A DNA stretch of 64,000 bases from Leptobrachium leishanense (lineage: Eukaryota > Chordata > Amphibia > Anura > Megophryidae): contig CM019069.1 in NCBI GenBank assembly GCA_009667805.1, positions 55,184,422-55,248,421 of the forward strand, in the 5' to 3' direction. The position numbers and the translations under genes were made by a program. The notes beneath the pieces are model-generated. The model saw only the letters and a program-made list of their open reading frames with translations. It was not told the origin of the DNA and searched no databases. Below are positions 39,450-52,204 of this stretch, piece after piece. Numbering within the stretch: the first letter of the stretch is position 1; each line of letters starts with the position of its first letter.

Positions 39450-40206
39450 TCTCGCTGCTAAGTTGATTTTCATAAAACCACCACCGGACCCAGTGGGTTT
39501 ATGGAAAACAACTTTGCAGTTACCATAAAGTGAAACTATGCTTGAAAATCTCAAAAGCCCATTTTAACCCTTTGCCACAGGGCAGGTTGTGCCCGGCGGG
39601 AGGGAGTGTATGCTGGCGAGGTGTACTAGTATGCCCCGGTTGCCGGCCATTGCGGCGGGCCTATCCTCTGGTCCGCCTATCCGCAGATGTGCGACACATG
39701 TCTTTGGCTGCAGGGGGGTGGCCTGAGTTCAGGCCGTCCTGCAGCAGCCAATGGCACGCGGCACAAACCAATTGCTGGGCGGTGCCAAAGATGCCATTGA
39801 AGTCAATGGAGCATATTAGTATGCCCTGCGGCTTCAAAGCCCACCCGCCGCAGGGACGGCATAGTATGCATTGCTGCCGGAAAGAGATAAACATGTATGT
39901 TCTATTTGATAGGCAGATGATGCCATTTGCTGGACAAAAGCGCTACATCTCCATAGTACAGCTTGGGCTCTGTATCACCTTGAAAAAAATAAACAGACAT
40001 CCAAGCTGTTTTCTCACCTTGGCTGTCATGCCCATGGTATTTAAACTTTGGGGGCAGATTCAGGAGTCCATTTGCAAAAGAATTTAATTTGCAATATACA
40101 AAAATTCCTTTGCATTGCCCCAGCACTAGACCAAGTCGGGTTTAATGAACATGGAAGCACCATCAACTTTTGAAGATTGAGTATACTTGATTTGGCAGTG
40201 AATGAG
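39450..40206 (-). repeat. TTAACCCCTTCACTA-family repeat, copy 4, inverted order of blocks
   Basis: Shares GGACCCAGTGGGTTTATGGA and GGCAGATGATGCCATTTGCTG blocks with the other copies and ends near TTGGCAGTGAATGAG. A GC-rich foreign segment at about 39570-39880, containing GCCGGCCATTGCGGCGGGC, appears inserted in it. Confidence 0.5.
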
Positions 40207-40678
40207 CTAGAGGATAACCCTGAATATGTGAAAATCAACTAAATTAAATTTGTGTAATATAACATAAACATGGCTTATATTTCAGAAATAGCTTTCAGGT
40301 GAATTTATGACGTCCATTAATATACTACATAAATTCATATTTTAATACATATTTATTTCTCTTCCGACATGATTTGAAAACCGTGAGGAGTTTGAGATGT
40401 TCGTACCTAAAAGTGAGATTTATCATGCTATGTAGTTACTTCTTTTAAAACAATTTTGACAAAATCGAGCCAGCCATATGGTATTGCAGATGAAAAACAG
40501 CTAGAGGGCAAAACGTCTAATACACTGTACAGCTTGAAGCAACATTTCTTAGCAGAGAAACGATTCAGTTCTTTTATTACCAGTAATATGTATACCAAGG
40601 ATTTGGAATAGGCTACACCTACTTTGTTAAGAAGAGATAATGTTAGAAATCAGAAACAATGTCCCTATCAGTCTACAG

Positions 40679-40864
40679 CAGTGTGTCCCAAACCTGTGCT
40701 CAGTCAGAACCCACTGACAGGCCAGGTTTGCAGGATATCTGAAGCACAGCACAGGTGATATGATTCGCTGCTCAGTGATTGCAGGACTCAGACTGCATTT
40801 CCCCAAGGTAATCCTTAACATTTGGCCTGTTGGGGGTACCTGAAGACAGGTTTGGGAATCACTT
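40679..40864. mobile_element. hAT MITE, second copy of the 9163 family
   Basis: Starts CAGTGTGTCCCAAACCTG and ends AGACAGGTTTGGGAATCACTT, a diverged version of 9163-9344. The flanks GTCTACAG (40671-40678) and GTCTATGG (40865-40872) match at 6 of 8 positions, fitting an older insertion into a similar GTCTAYRG target. Confidence 0.8.
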
Positions 40865-41733
40865 GTCTATGGAATGTCTGTTGAGTTATATTGATACCAG
40901 ATCTGGTACTACAGTTCCCAGGTCCTCAGTATTAAAGTTCTGCACTTTCCAAACTAGGTGTTATTTAACCACTTCTTTGCTATTCTCAGGTTCACAGATA
41001 TAAGAACATGGTTATTATAACATATTTTTTTAAGAATATATGCCGCTGACATCTAGTGAGGACATTTTATACAAATAGTGCACGCTGACTCATTTTATGG
41101 CATATATAATTATTTATGGTAGTAGTGTGCATGCAGCGTTGTATAGAATTTTGCATGTAATGCCGTAGCTCAACAGACAGTGTAACATGAGAGCAAAAAG
41201 AAGAAAAAAATGTGACCTGAGAAAGTCATCTAGCAATAAAATATGTGAAGTGTTTTTCTCTAGATTGTAAGTGGGTTGTAAAATATTTATGGACTGCAAA
41301 ACAGTTCCAATAAATTGTAAAACTGTAATGTACGTCCAAAATGTGGATATAAAAATATACTGAATTTGCAACTATAGCCCAATTTCAAATAAATTTCTGT
41401 CTAAGGCAGCATTTCAGTAAAAGGCAGATGGCAGAATGAAAGTGCTGGCTTAATACGCAGTTACCTACTGCTGCTGTGAATCCTTGCTTGTTCCAGAAAA
41501 GAATAATCAACACATAACACCAGCTACCACGGTACCACTGAAAAACTTATTTGAGATTGTGAATTATCATTCATTATTATTATTGAATACTTATATCTTA
41601 TGCGGATATTAGATACGAGCTAATGTGAACTCGTCATTAGACATGTGCACGTCAAAAAATTGTAATTTAGTTTTGTTATGTTTTCATTCGTTAAGTGACA
41701 TTTTTCATTATGTTCTGATTTTCGTTTGGTTTC

Positions 41734-42363
41734 TGTTACGGTGGACCTGGCCTGGCATGGGTGCAGAAAGGTGTGAGCTTAATGTGCAGTGATCACACAG
41801 GAATACAGACATGAAACAGCAAACAAGATATTTAATTTTAAACCAGACTAAATAAAAAACAGGGATCCAGACAAAAAGCACAAAATATACACATGAAAAT
41901 AAGACCTGAGAATTTTCAGCAAATACAGGACTAAACCAAAATACGGTGATGCAAAACCAATACAGGGTACAGGGCACATACAAAAATCAAAGATGCAGAC
42001 AGACCTGAACTAAAAAGCAATGATATACTAAACCAGATAAACACAAAATATAAATAACCAAGAACAGAAGTCCTACAGAGTAACCTGAAGTCAGACAGGA
42101 GATCCAGAAGCAAAAACTGCAACTAAGCAGGACTGACACGAAATGCATGAGTGAGCTGTGAGATCAGAATGAGATCAGATTGAGGATCAGAATGAGGCAG
42201 CACCCTTCCTAGGGTGATGCCTCCTTTTAAACATAGTTCAATTAGAATAAGAGAGTCCAGGTGAGGCTCCAAGACGAGAAATCCAAAAGGAAATGAAGGT
42301 CCAGAACTTAAATGGCAATGTACACATATATCAGAGGGGGCGCCAGGGGCCCAGAACGTCACA
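41734..42363. mobile_element. Solo LTR, 630 bp
   Basis: TGTTACGGTGG start and AACGTCACA end with a perfect 5-bp duplication GTTTC (41729-41733, 42364-42368). No internal coding region, so a solo LTR. It inserted into the hAT at 41638-43453. Confidence 0.82.
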
Positions 42364-42534
42364 GTTTCTCTTGGGACATTCGTTATTTTTGGATCATACG
42401 TTACTTCGGATAATTTGTTTTCCTTTGAAATGGCTCATCGTAAGAACTATTTATTCACATTTTCGTGTCATTTATATATATCTTCGTGTTTTTCGGATTC
42501 GTCTCTGCTCCCATTTGTTTCACTTACCCCACCC

Positions 42535-42715
42535 CTTAGATTGTAAACTCACGGGTTGTCTGGCTGAACACTTGGTTAAAGTGCGGTATTACCAGGACAG
42601 TTATCCTACGGGCAGGGTTGTCTTTTCCTCATTTATCATGTACATCTCATGTTTGTGCTCCCCCATTGTAAAGCGCTACGGAATATTCTGGCTCTGTATA
42701 AATGCCTGTAATTGT
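42535..42715 (+). repeat. LINE/SINE 3' tail fragment
   Basis: Carries TTAGATTGTAAACTCACGGG, then GTAAAGCGCTACGGAATATTC and TGTATAAATGCCTGTAA, the same order as the L2-type tails at 50.6 and 63.3 kb and especially 63.54 kb. Confidence 0.7.
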
Positions 42716-43453
42716 AACTGTATGGTATTTGGATTAAGGATTTATTTGTTATTTTGGCTTCTTTCGTTATTTTGGGTTCAGTCATTATTCTGGGTTTGAA
42801 CGTTGTACGCGTCGCTAAATATAAACTGGTTTTAGTCGGTCTGGTATTGTTGCACATTAAAATTAAAATTTACACAATTGTTTTTATTTAATCATATGTA
42901 TTGTGTTCTTTAGAATGGGAATTTAGGAACAAACTAATTTTATTAATTGCTGCACAATACACTGCACACAAAATCTCCTGTCAGTGCAGCCAATCAGAGA
43001 GCTTCACCAGTACTACTACCAGTTACTCTCAGTCTCACACGTCTAACTAAAGGAAATAAAAAAAACAACACCCTTCTCTGGAATGTTGTCTGACTCAGAC
43101 ACAAAAAGAATAAGCTGATCGGCCAGAGATAGACAATAACACTGCCCATCTGAAAAATCTAATGGATCAGAATGAATCCGAAAGAAATATAATGCATTCG
43201 TTATTTTTAATCTTTTCGTTCCTTCGTCGATTCGGATTTTCGGCCATTCATCTATTTGATTTTTCGTATTTTCGTTCTATTGACTATTCCATTTACGTAT
43301 TTTCAGATTTTCGTTCTGTCATCTATTCATATTGTCGTATTTTAGTTCTTTGCGTTCCTTCTATTATTCAGATTTTCGGATCGGTCCAAATCTTCCAATA
43401 AGCAAAAATTCTGATGAAAACCTATTCATTACGAAAAGAATTGTACATGTCTA

Positions 43454-45532
43454 CTTGTCATTAACATGCCGTAAAGTGCATGGCTCTGCATAATCCAATG
43501 TTAATTGGATAAAGACTATGCATGTGTCTCTGTCAAATTCAGACCAAGTGCAACACAGGGAGTAATGAGTTATTGATAGTAATTTGCAGGATGGCTGAAA
43601 AATAAACTCGTCTAATCACCATTCACCTGGACCCATATTCTGTCCAAGCCAACAATAGGGAACAGCTAAGACAAGAAAAGTAATGAGCCATGACTACCTA
43701 TGACTGGCTCAAATACGAGCCAGCTTCTATATCAGCGGCTCTACTGCTAATTATTGGAAACTACAGTAGAATACTGACACGCGATTTCTTGTAGCAATAA
43801 GTTTAAGCTTTTCTTGAGACTCATCCAAAATATTAATAATGGTATCATCGCAACTAGCTCTTGAACACATGCCAAAGTCAAAAGAGGCATCAACAACAGA
43901 AGCAATTTCTGACTTAACACACACTATATCCTTCCAAGAATTCATTATTCACATCAATAAGCCTCTGAAATATGGTAAACTGTAGCAGCTTGATCTTGAG
44001 TATCTTAACCTGGCAATTGGGCAAACACTTAATCAGGCCCGCGATACTGATGACAAAGATAGGAGACATTCACGTGAATATTCACAGAAGAACCTGTGCG
44101 CAAAAGACAGAGGAGACTTAGTTAAATTTTCACACAGAGGTATAGTTTAAACATGCAATATGACATGCTTTTAAAATATAAGGTTGACATAAGGAACTTT
44201 CTTATTTGTGTGCAAACAATAATTTTGTGATTTTTTATGGTTAACCATCTGAAAAAGTGCAACAAAATTTAAAACAGAATAAAAATAATGATGTTCTTTT
44301 ATTTGCTACAAATCCCTAATATATTGAAGATTCTGGCATAAACGTTTCTGAGATCAGGATGTGATTGACTAGTCATGGTGAGGTGAGTGTCCTTCCTTCC
44401 AACTTCCCAACTTCTTTTGTTAGCCTTGGCGTGCAGTGACAGCCTTTAAATGATGAGGGCTTCCCTCCACCAAGAGATTGTCAGAAAACTCAGCCTGGGG
44501 CAGCCTGCCGGGGCTATAATCAGAACTGCACAGAGCAGACTGTTCAATGCCTCTAAAGTCATTTGCATTGGGGGGCACTGGATTGAAGAGAAGTGGGTTG
44601 AGCAAGGTGGACAGTTGTGGTGTCGGCTTCTTCCTGTAACATGCTTTGTCATTTGGTGTCAGATTTCCCAGGGGAAGGATGGAAGGAGTTCGGGAGACGT
44701 CAGTTGAGAACAAAATAACACTAGGCAAAGGCACACAGGGGAGAGCCAGGAATCGTAGTGAAATATCAGGCCGAGGTCAGAACTGGCGACAAATCTCAGA
44801 GTAGGGGGTTCACAATCCAGATCAAGTACAAGGAGCGAGAACACATAAAAATAGAGGAAGGAACACTAGGGAACTGCTTCATAATGAAGCAAGGACTGAG
44901 ACAGCTGTTTGGGTTTGGATGATAAAGTTTTGGATGATAAAATGTGAAAAAATGAATTTTACACGTTGTAAATGATTGAAATCCGAACGGCAATTCACTT
45001 TTTTGTTTTTACATTTTTTGTTATAGTTTTCTGGCAGGATATGACATATATATATAATAATGATATATTATGAATCTGCTGAAAATAAGGATATATTATT
45101 TGTCTGGGTTCTACAATAAAACATGACTTCACATTTAAACATAATGAGCACAAAACGGTCAAAATGAGCTCAGCATACATGGGTGAAATGGCTCAGCAGA
45201 GAAGGGGTTAATAGAAATCGCACCGAAGCTCATAGGTGCTCTCAACTATCTCCCTTTTGGTAAACACCATTATAAAGTTATTATGAGTGATTAACGACCC
45301 AAAACCTTCAAATAACTATAAATTACTGCTTATCGAGTACGCTAAGGAGCCCAAGAACAGATGCTGGTGAATAACTTAGAGTACCATTTTATCTCGGGAT
45401 TTTATTTGTATCTTCTCATGTTGTGTTAATTTATGGTAAAAAAAAAACCTTTGCAGTTGTGAACACAAACTAACGATGGTCAGATTGATCATAAAAGGGT
45501 CAATATGCCACTATGTGGGAATTAAACACTAT
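43454..45532. other. Mostly unassigned; possible LTR-derived segment
   Basis: About 44690-44880 has the purine-rich AGGCCGAGGTCAGAACTGG-type sequence common in reverse-oriented LTRs here, without readable ends. AATGGCTCAGCAGAGAAGGG near 45187 is the inverse of a block at 15860-15890. No gene was recognised. Confidence 0.4.
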
Positions 45533-45667
45533 CAGGGTTATTCAAAGAGATTCTAAAAGTAACCGCACGTTCAGTGACTTTTCGTTCCCCGCACTTCGGG
45601 GCGATTCAGCGATCCAAATTTGCCGACCCTGCGATGTATTCAGCAAGCACCGCAGGGCCCCCATAGT

Positions 45668-46755
45668 CATCGGCGTAGTGTGGGTTGTCAGCACCCGGGG
45701 CAGGGCAAGAATTGTGCACCCCCAACTTGTGGACACAGTAATACACCCTGATTCCCTTCCACTAGTAGAGTATTGACTCCCCCCCTTAGCTCACAAGCAC
45801 ATGTATTGTATATTAACAAAATACTGATATAATAAAAAATGAAACACACATGCCCCCATGCTACACCACTGCTACCAGTCACCCTGCCCCAGTATACCCT
45901 AGCATAGTTCCACTCTCACACTATACCCAGTCACTCTCTCCCAGTACCCCCAGTCACCCTCTCCCAGTACTCCAGTCACACTCTCTCAGTACCCCCAGTC
46001 ACTCTCTCCTTCTCTCTCTCAGTACCCCCACTTTCTCCCAGGACCCCAGTCACACTCTCTCTCTCTCCAAGAACCCCCAGTCACTCTTTCTCTCCCAGTA
46101 CCTCCAGTCACTCTCTCCCAGTACCCCAGTCACTCTTTCTCTCTCCAAGTACCACAACTTTCTCCCAGTACCACCAGTCAATCTCTCTCTTTATCCAAGT
46201 ACCTCTAGTCACCCTCTCCCCGTAACCCCAGTACCACCTCACTCTGTGTTGGTTACGCTGTTCTGGTGTCACACAGTGTCGTCTACTTGTGGAGTTGCTG
46301 GTGGCCTGGGGGGAGCTGTTTAGGGGGCTTAGTGGGTACCGGATTTTAAATGTGCTGCAGGACAGGTTCCTCCCTCCTTCTCTTCTTCCTGTTCAGCAGC
46401 TGCAGGGCTACCAGCAGCGGGGGGTTGGTACAGGGCTTCAAGGGGGGCTGACAAGCGTGGTACAGGGTGTTCCATCGGATAATGCTGCGCTGCTTCACGT
46501 GATTTATGTCAGTGTTAAGAAGGAGTCAGGACAGGACCAGAATTTTCTGACCTGGTCCTCCCTTCCGGACGCTGAGTGCTAAGTCAGCGCCAGCGCCGCA
46601 AAACTGGCAGCTGCTCATGCAAGGGCCTCTCAAGGACACCAGTGCTAATCCCTGCTGGAAAATATTAGTGGTTCAAATTTCTTTAGAAATTTTGCACCCC
46701 CTAAGAAAATTGCGCCCGGGGCGACCGCCCCAAGGCCCCCCACGCTACACCACTG
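45668..46755. mobile_element. hAT-like transposon, copy B (inverse of 165-1581)
   Basis: Right end CACGCTACACCACTG, left end CATCGGCGTAGTGTGGG. The flanks CCCATAGT (45660-45667) and CCCGTAGT (46756-46763) form an 8-bp duplication with one mismatch. It is the reverse complement of copy A along its length, but 329 bp shorter, largely in the minisatellite. No transposase. Confidence 0.88.
45895..46225. repeat. Minisatellite inside hAT copy B
   Basis: About 15 imperfect units of CCCAGTCACTCTCTCCCAGT, the inverse of the array at 715-1325, about half its length. Confidence 0.88.
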
Positions 46756-47391
46756 CCCGTAGTGCAGGGAAAACTCGCCGCAAACACACCGAACACTCAC
46801 CCCAAACCCGCTGAACACTCACCAAATACTCACCGAAACCCACAGAAACAGCTGGATTAACCACACCAAACACGCCGGAGAAACCCGACTAGCCGCCGTT
46901 CACAGCACAGAGCAGCCGCCAATCACAGTGCAGAGCAGCCGCCAGAAAAAGCCGACATGATGAAAAAAAAACAGTACGCTTGAAAGTTTGAAAATTGAAG
47001 CGCTGTTTGCAAAAAAACTACTGATCGAATATGTCTAGAATTTACACATAAGATCCAATGAATGATAATAAAAAGGTCTGTTACAGAAAAAGAAAAATCC
47101 CAAAAAATGCCTAAAAGATCCTAAAAAAATCTTTGAATAAAGAGACTTTTTACTGCAGAATATAATGATAAACGGTTTATTAGATATTGAATTAAATGGG
47201 AATATTTTTAACATTGAAGCCTATGGGATTCTCCTGAATAAACCTGCGAATGAGACCACCGAACAGCAAGGCATTTGGCGGATTGCCTGCTCTCTGAATA
47301 GCCGAATGGCCAGGAAATGTAGCCGTACGCTGAATTTCAGTGCCTGGTTACATTTCGGTGCCAGATCGGCTCTCTTTGAATAACCCTGTAT

Positions 47392-48204
47392 ATGTCATCA
47401 CAGATCATTCGCATTTTCATTAGTAGCTGTTTAAATACAGCATTAGTATTCCCTCTTTGGTAATGGCACTGACATTCCATGTAAAAGCTATTTTACATCT
47501 TTTTTTTTCATCCTTTAGAAAATGATGTTGGCCATTTGCAAATGCTTAAAATTGCTTCTCCTTGAACAAGTGTACTATGAACACGGATACCTGCCTGATT
47601 AAGTAGAACCAACCTAAATTGTAAAATGGCAAGGATGGAGCTTGTACAATTCAGCATGTAACCGATTACATGAGAATTTATATCAAGGATGAATTTCTTT
47701 GTTACATGCCATTGAATTTCTTTTTGAGTAAAATTCTATCCTTTCCAAATTGCAAGAAACGAATTGATGTATCGTCTGGTTCAAAAGGACTAATTAGTGA
47801 TAATCCATTTTATAATATTTAATTTCTTGAGCAGAATTAGTTTATAAATTCACTGGTGAATAGAAAATAGCACGGTAAACTATCTTCCAAAAATTACAGA
47901 ATTCTGCCGAGCACATTAAATTCCAGAGCGGATGCAAAAGAATAAAGTGCAGCCCTGCAGTACATATAATTAATATTCTGAAAGAGGGACATCATTTAAT
48001 AATCAAGAGGGTGTTACAATTGAACAGTTATGATGGATTATTTCTTTCAGCACCATAATAATTTTCAATTCAGGAAAGCATCGTTCTAATGATTTTTTTC
48101 CAAGAATCTAACACAAAAAAATACAAAAAAATTATCAAACAACAGTGTAAAATTTCAAATGACATTATCGCAATGCTATAAAAAGTGATTTTTAAAATAA
48201 TTTA
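47392..48204. other. Unassigned AT-rich sequence
   Basis: No gene or repeat recognised. Confidence 0.4.
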
Positions 48205-48390
48205 CAGTTCTATTCACTAAAGGTGAAACTGGGGAGAATTGTCAGGAGAAGAGAACAATCTAGACCAAATAGCCGATTTGGAAAGTGAGATAAATGGGAG
48301 AATACTGTATATCTGGTTTGACTATTTTGACCTAGAATTTTCACTTCTACTGCCAATTCTCCTGAGTTTCACCTTTAGCGAATAGACCTG
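48205..48390. mobile_element. Hairpin MITE (TCTATTCACTAAAGG family)
   Basis: An imperfect palindrome: CTATTCACTAAAGGTGAAAC at the left and GTTTCACCTTTAGCGAATAG at the right. The central TTTGGAAAGTGAGATAAATG ... GACTATTTTGACC hairpin is shared with 17288-17489 and 61750-61825. Confidence 0.85.
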
Positions 48391-48408
48391 ATATTTTTTA
48401 ATACTAGT

Positions 48409-49618
48409 TGTGGCAGATTAGATCTGTATTTCTATCTATATAAGGGTCTGCCTGTATATATGTGTCTATCTGCCTGGTTATCTCCTCCATATAGAGTTAT
48501 CTCCTCCATATAGAGTATATTCATATTTGTGTCTGGCCATTTGGTAAGTGTATCCCTGTGTCCACAGCTGAAATGTAATCAAAATGTTTAGCTTTCTCCC
48601 TTGGGGGGAGGATATAACACGTAGCTGTAAAAAGAGAATTTCTTTGTACACTAACATAGAAAATCACACCTTGGCAGCCAGGTCGGCACCAAGAGATGGG
48701 GACACCATCTTCAAAGACAGGAAGCACATCCTTGATCTCTAAGGGGGGGTCTGGAGGGAAGAGGGACGCCTTTAGGCAATTAAAGATTAATTGACAAGCT
48801 TACTGAGCACGAGCGAGAATTGCACTCTGGGAAATGGAGTCCAGGACACTGGGCCATTGGTGGGTGGGGGCTGGAAAGATTAGGAAGTGTATAAATTCGA
48901 ACACTAGCCATGTGCTTTTGGCTGATCACTTGGGGTACCTTCTAAAGAGGACTGATCGGTCCATGTTCCTATCTCTAGACTCCAGGAGGCCATGGCTGCT
49001 AGCTTAATGAATAGCTCTTCGTAAGTAACGCTCTATGGTTAACCCTTTTTCTTTCGTTTGCTGTGTAGTGTGTAATTAATTGATTTACTCTAGTTATAAT
49101 TTTTTATGTGACAAAGCACTGTGATTTTTCTATCATAAATAAACAAAAAGTATTTAAGTTTTGACTCTGGCTGATGAAATCCACGCTAACTAAGAGATTG
49201 GGAGAATTGCTATTTGCTTTAAGCTCGGTTATATATAAGAAATTGTGTGTTGCGGTCGTCAGGAAACGGCAGGGAATTGTGGGATCTATAGTCACTGTCC
49301 GAGTGTAGGATAGTGCGGCTGCTAAGCCCTGCATCTCCTGTTGCGACGCGCGTAGTGTCCGTGAGGACTGGTGGCAGCGTTAATAAGAAAGTGAGCTCTG
49401 GGATTGTGAGAGACGTAGGTAGTACGCGCTTCAGGAAAAGACTTGTACTGCGTTGCAATCCTAGGATCAGTATATCGCGCTCTACGTGTCTGTTGTGAGA
49501 GAAAGTGTGGCCGGGACGGGTAGAGAAGCGCGCGTGATTATCTGGGTCTAGGATAGATAGATAGTGAGCGGCTTAACCCGGCGTCTTTGCGCAGCAGCGC
49601 GCGTAGTGGGTCGTGACA
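48409..49618 (+). mobile_element. Solo LTR, about 1.2 kb
   Basis: TGTGGCAGATTAG start and GGGTCGTGACA end, flanked by a perfect CTAGT duplication (48404-48408, 49619-49623). Promoter-like TGTATAAATTCGAAC at about 48887-48901, AATAAA at 49137-49142. Two related GC-rich segments near 49305-49375 and 49555-49618 (each with GCGCGTAGTG) indicate an internal tandem duplication. No gag/pol/env frame; a solo LTR of a retrovirus-like or Ty3-type element. Confidence 0.78.
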
Positions 49619-49623
49619 CTAGT

Positions 49624-50446
49624 AGTAACTAAATTCTAGTCCTACTCCCCATGGTCTTCTAAATAACCCACCCTAACAATATGAAACTTCAGTGTATTGA
49701 AAAAATTGTCCCCTTATTTTGAAAGAAATAAATAAAACATAAGACTAAATAATATTAACATAAAAAAATAGAAACATTCAACAGAAAAGTAAACCCTTAG
49801 GGCAGGATTGTCAAGCTACAGCCCCCAGATGTTGTTAAACTACAACTCCCATGATCCTATGCCCATCTGATGTACTGAAAGATTTCTGGGAATAAAAAAT
49901 GCAGTTGATCACTATACAGTAATAATATACTAAAAATACTTAATTGCATATTTGGGGGCATTACACATGTGGGGGCACCTGTGGACATTTTGGAGCATCT
50001 GGGGAGTCAATGATATTTCTTCCTGCCTATAAAAAATTGACAAATTCAGTGTCTACTAACAGCATTCTTCTGCACCTGTTTGGATTTTTGGATCTTCTAT
50101 ATGTGAAGCTCCAGTGTTTGTTACTGTTGCAATAACAGTGGATTTTGTTGTTGTTTTCAACATCGCAAACACTGTTGGTGTCTGAATAATCCCCTAAAAT
50201 GTATTTCCAAAATTTGAAAACACATCGAATAGCCCTGGTTCACATTATATTACATTTCTCAGAAGCACAAGGAACTCAAAGAGGTTTATTTACTAAGCAC
50301 CAACAATTAAGGTTGCAACGACTATAGACTTCAGCGTTTCCAAAAAGGAAAATTCAAACTGTAGCAGAAGAAGCTTCAACAATGAATCATCTCCTGCCAC
50401 TCTATGAATCTCCCTTTTGGGAATTGCCAAAGTTTATTGTCATTGT
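49624..50446. other. Unassigned sequence
   Basis: Contains AGCTACAGCCCCCAGATG...ACTACAACTCCCATGATCC near 49815-49860, a motif frequent in hAT-type repeats, but no ends were found. Nothing else recognised. Confidence 0.4.
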
Positions 50447-50766
50447 AACGCTCTCCCTCGTACGGTCTGACTATCCCCTAACTTCTCTTCCTTCAAACGC
50501 TCCCTTAAAAAATTCCTATTTAGGGAAGCCTACCACCCAACTCACTGATGCAACCATCAATCACTCTCACCTTGCAGTCCTCTCCTCCTGTTTCCAACCC
50601 CAACCCTTCTAGATTGTGAGTTCTTACGGGAATAGGGCCCTCATCTCCTCCTGTACTGTTTGTCAAATGTTGTTCAATGTATTGTAACCCTGTCTATACT
50701 GTAACCTATTGTACAGCGCTGTGGAATATGCTGGCGCTTTATAAATAAATAATAATAATAATAATT
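50447..50766 (+). pseudogene. L2/CR1-type LINE 3' end
   Basis: Starts inside the codons for the LPRAVRLSP region and carries CTTCAAACGCTCCCTTAAAA, GGGAAGCCTACCACCCAACT, the untranslated tail and TTTATAAATAAATAATAATA. Nearly identical to 63120-63445, so severely 5'-truncated but young. Confidence 0.9.
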
Positions 50767-50849
50767 GCAACAACAGAAAACTACGGTGGTTAGTGAATAA
50801 GCTTGAAAGTCTCTGAAATGACTAATAGCTGGTTAACCATTGTCTTCTG

Positions 50850-51305
50850 ATTAACCCTTACACTACCACAATCGTGTATACCCGATCACCAATAGCAGAC
50901 CCAGCAGCTTGAGATTGTGTTACCACAATCTGGGGCTATGCTGCACTGTTGCAAATGGAATACATTTGTTGCAAAGAAATTACTTTTGCATTTGCGCTCC
51001 AGAACATACCCCTTATGTTTTAGCACCCTAGGCATGATGTCCAAGGTACTCACACTTTTTAAAACCAGCTGGGGAATGTCTCAGACTTTTCAACAGCTGA
51101 TCATACACAGAGCTCAGGACTGTAGTAGCTCCATTTGGCCAGCAGATGGCGACATCTACCTGCTAAATAGGTTATTACAGTAAGGAATACATTGGGACCT
51201 TTCCCAAATATTTCTTACAGTTTAATTAAAAATTATTTTCTGAAGAAACACTGGATCCTGTCAGTAGGTTTTTGGAAAATAACTTAGTAGTGAAGGGATT
51301 GATGT
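50850..51305. repeat. TTAACCCCTTCACTA-family repeat, copy 5
   Basis: Runs from TTAACCCTTACACTACCAC to CTTAGTAGTGAAGGGATTGA, which are inverse ends, with the GGCCAGCAGATGGCGACATC core. The most complete copy of this family in the window. Confidence 0.75.
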
Positions 51306-52204
51306 GCATGTGATTTTGAGAGTTCATCAGTCTGTGAGAAATAAGTTTGTGTCATTCAAGCTAAACCACAATCCATATCTATCATGGAATATGACATATA
51401 CAGTACCTTACACAAAGCCATTGGAAGTGACAGTGATGTAACCATTACTAGACTTTTATGCAGTAATATACTGTATAAAGGTGATTTTAAAAATCTACCC
51501 AAACACCCACAGAAGGTGGAAGGAACCTGGAGAAAAGATGATAGAACCTTGCCCCAGGCTACAGGTTGGAGAAATTAACAGTCCCTTTTATGTACACTAT
51601 ACCACAACACATCACCTAAATGCAGATACTATGGCGGGTATGTTATGATAATCGCACAAACAGACGTACTGTAAAACTAACTATGTCCACGCATCCTACA
51701 TTATCTGCACCGGGATGCGGCACTTTAAAAGTGATCTACTGTGTGTAATGCTATTTTAATAATGTCTGCTTCACCAGTGAGTTCAATCATATTATGCTCG
51801 TACCTGTCCGAGGGAATTATAGAAGCAAAGCTCACATTAGGAAACCACAGGTACTAATTAAATAATGACATCACAGGCTGTTTGATGACTTTTTTTGTGA
51901 AAGCAGTCGCTGTCACTTAGGTTTGAAAATTGTGATTGGATTTGAAGGAGAGCACTTCAACTGAACAACTGTCAGATTATCTATGATAATTACAGATTAC
52001 AGTTTAAATCCCTGTATTTTCCTTACATGGATTTTAATCTGAAATATAGTTATATTTTTTAATCTCACCTCACATAAAGACTATTTTAACACAGTTATTC
52101 TTTATGATGAAATGAAAATTGATTTCTGGCATGAATTACTTCTCCGTCCTTTTTTTTTTTTTGGTATTTGTGTAATATATATATTTTTATTTTCATTTAA
52201 ACAG
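51306..52204. other. Presumed intron upstream of the MRPS10 exon
   Basis: AT-rich. Ends in a T-run (52149-52162) and TTTTATTTTCATTTAAACAG, a good 3' splice-site context. No upstream MRPS10 exon was recognised in the window. Confidence 0.5.

Larger units (their letters stand above)
41638..43453. mobile_element. hAT-like element with TAGACATGTGCA ends, containing an LTR
   Basis: Inverted ends TAGACATGTGCA and TGTACATGTCTA are flanked by CTCGTCAT (41630-41637) and CTTGTCAT (43454-43461), an 8-bp duplication with one mismatch. Subterminal regions are full of TTCGTT/TTTTCG motifs on both sides. The ends resemble the right terminus of the 15624 element (TAGACATGGGC). A solo LTR (41734-42363) and a LINE tail (42535-42715) lie within it. 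Confidence 0.8.
45533..47388. mobile_element. GGTTATTCAGAGAG-family element, split by a hAT
   Basis: Ends CAGGGTTATTCAAAGAGATT and CTCTCTTTGAATAACCCTG with a perfect TAT duplication (45530-45532, 47389-47391). Without the hAT at 45668-46755 and one duplicate it is about 760 bp, like the copy at 27688. The broken block GGGCCCCC|CGTAGTGCAGGG is intact in the copy at 22686-22706. Confidence 0.9.

Noticed and set aside
45850..46323. 157-codon Ser/Pro-rich frame
   Set aside because: Inverse-strand translation of the same minisatellite in hAT copy B.
52112..52204. Extending the MRPS10 frame upstream to the ATG at 52112
   Set aside because: The stretch is a T-run and AT-rich sequence with a normal AAACAG acceptor; the encoded residues are hydrophobic low complexity.
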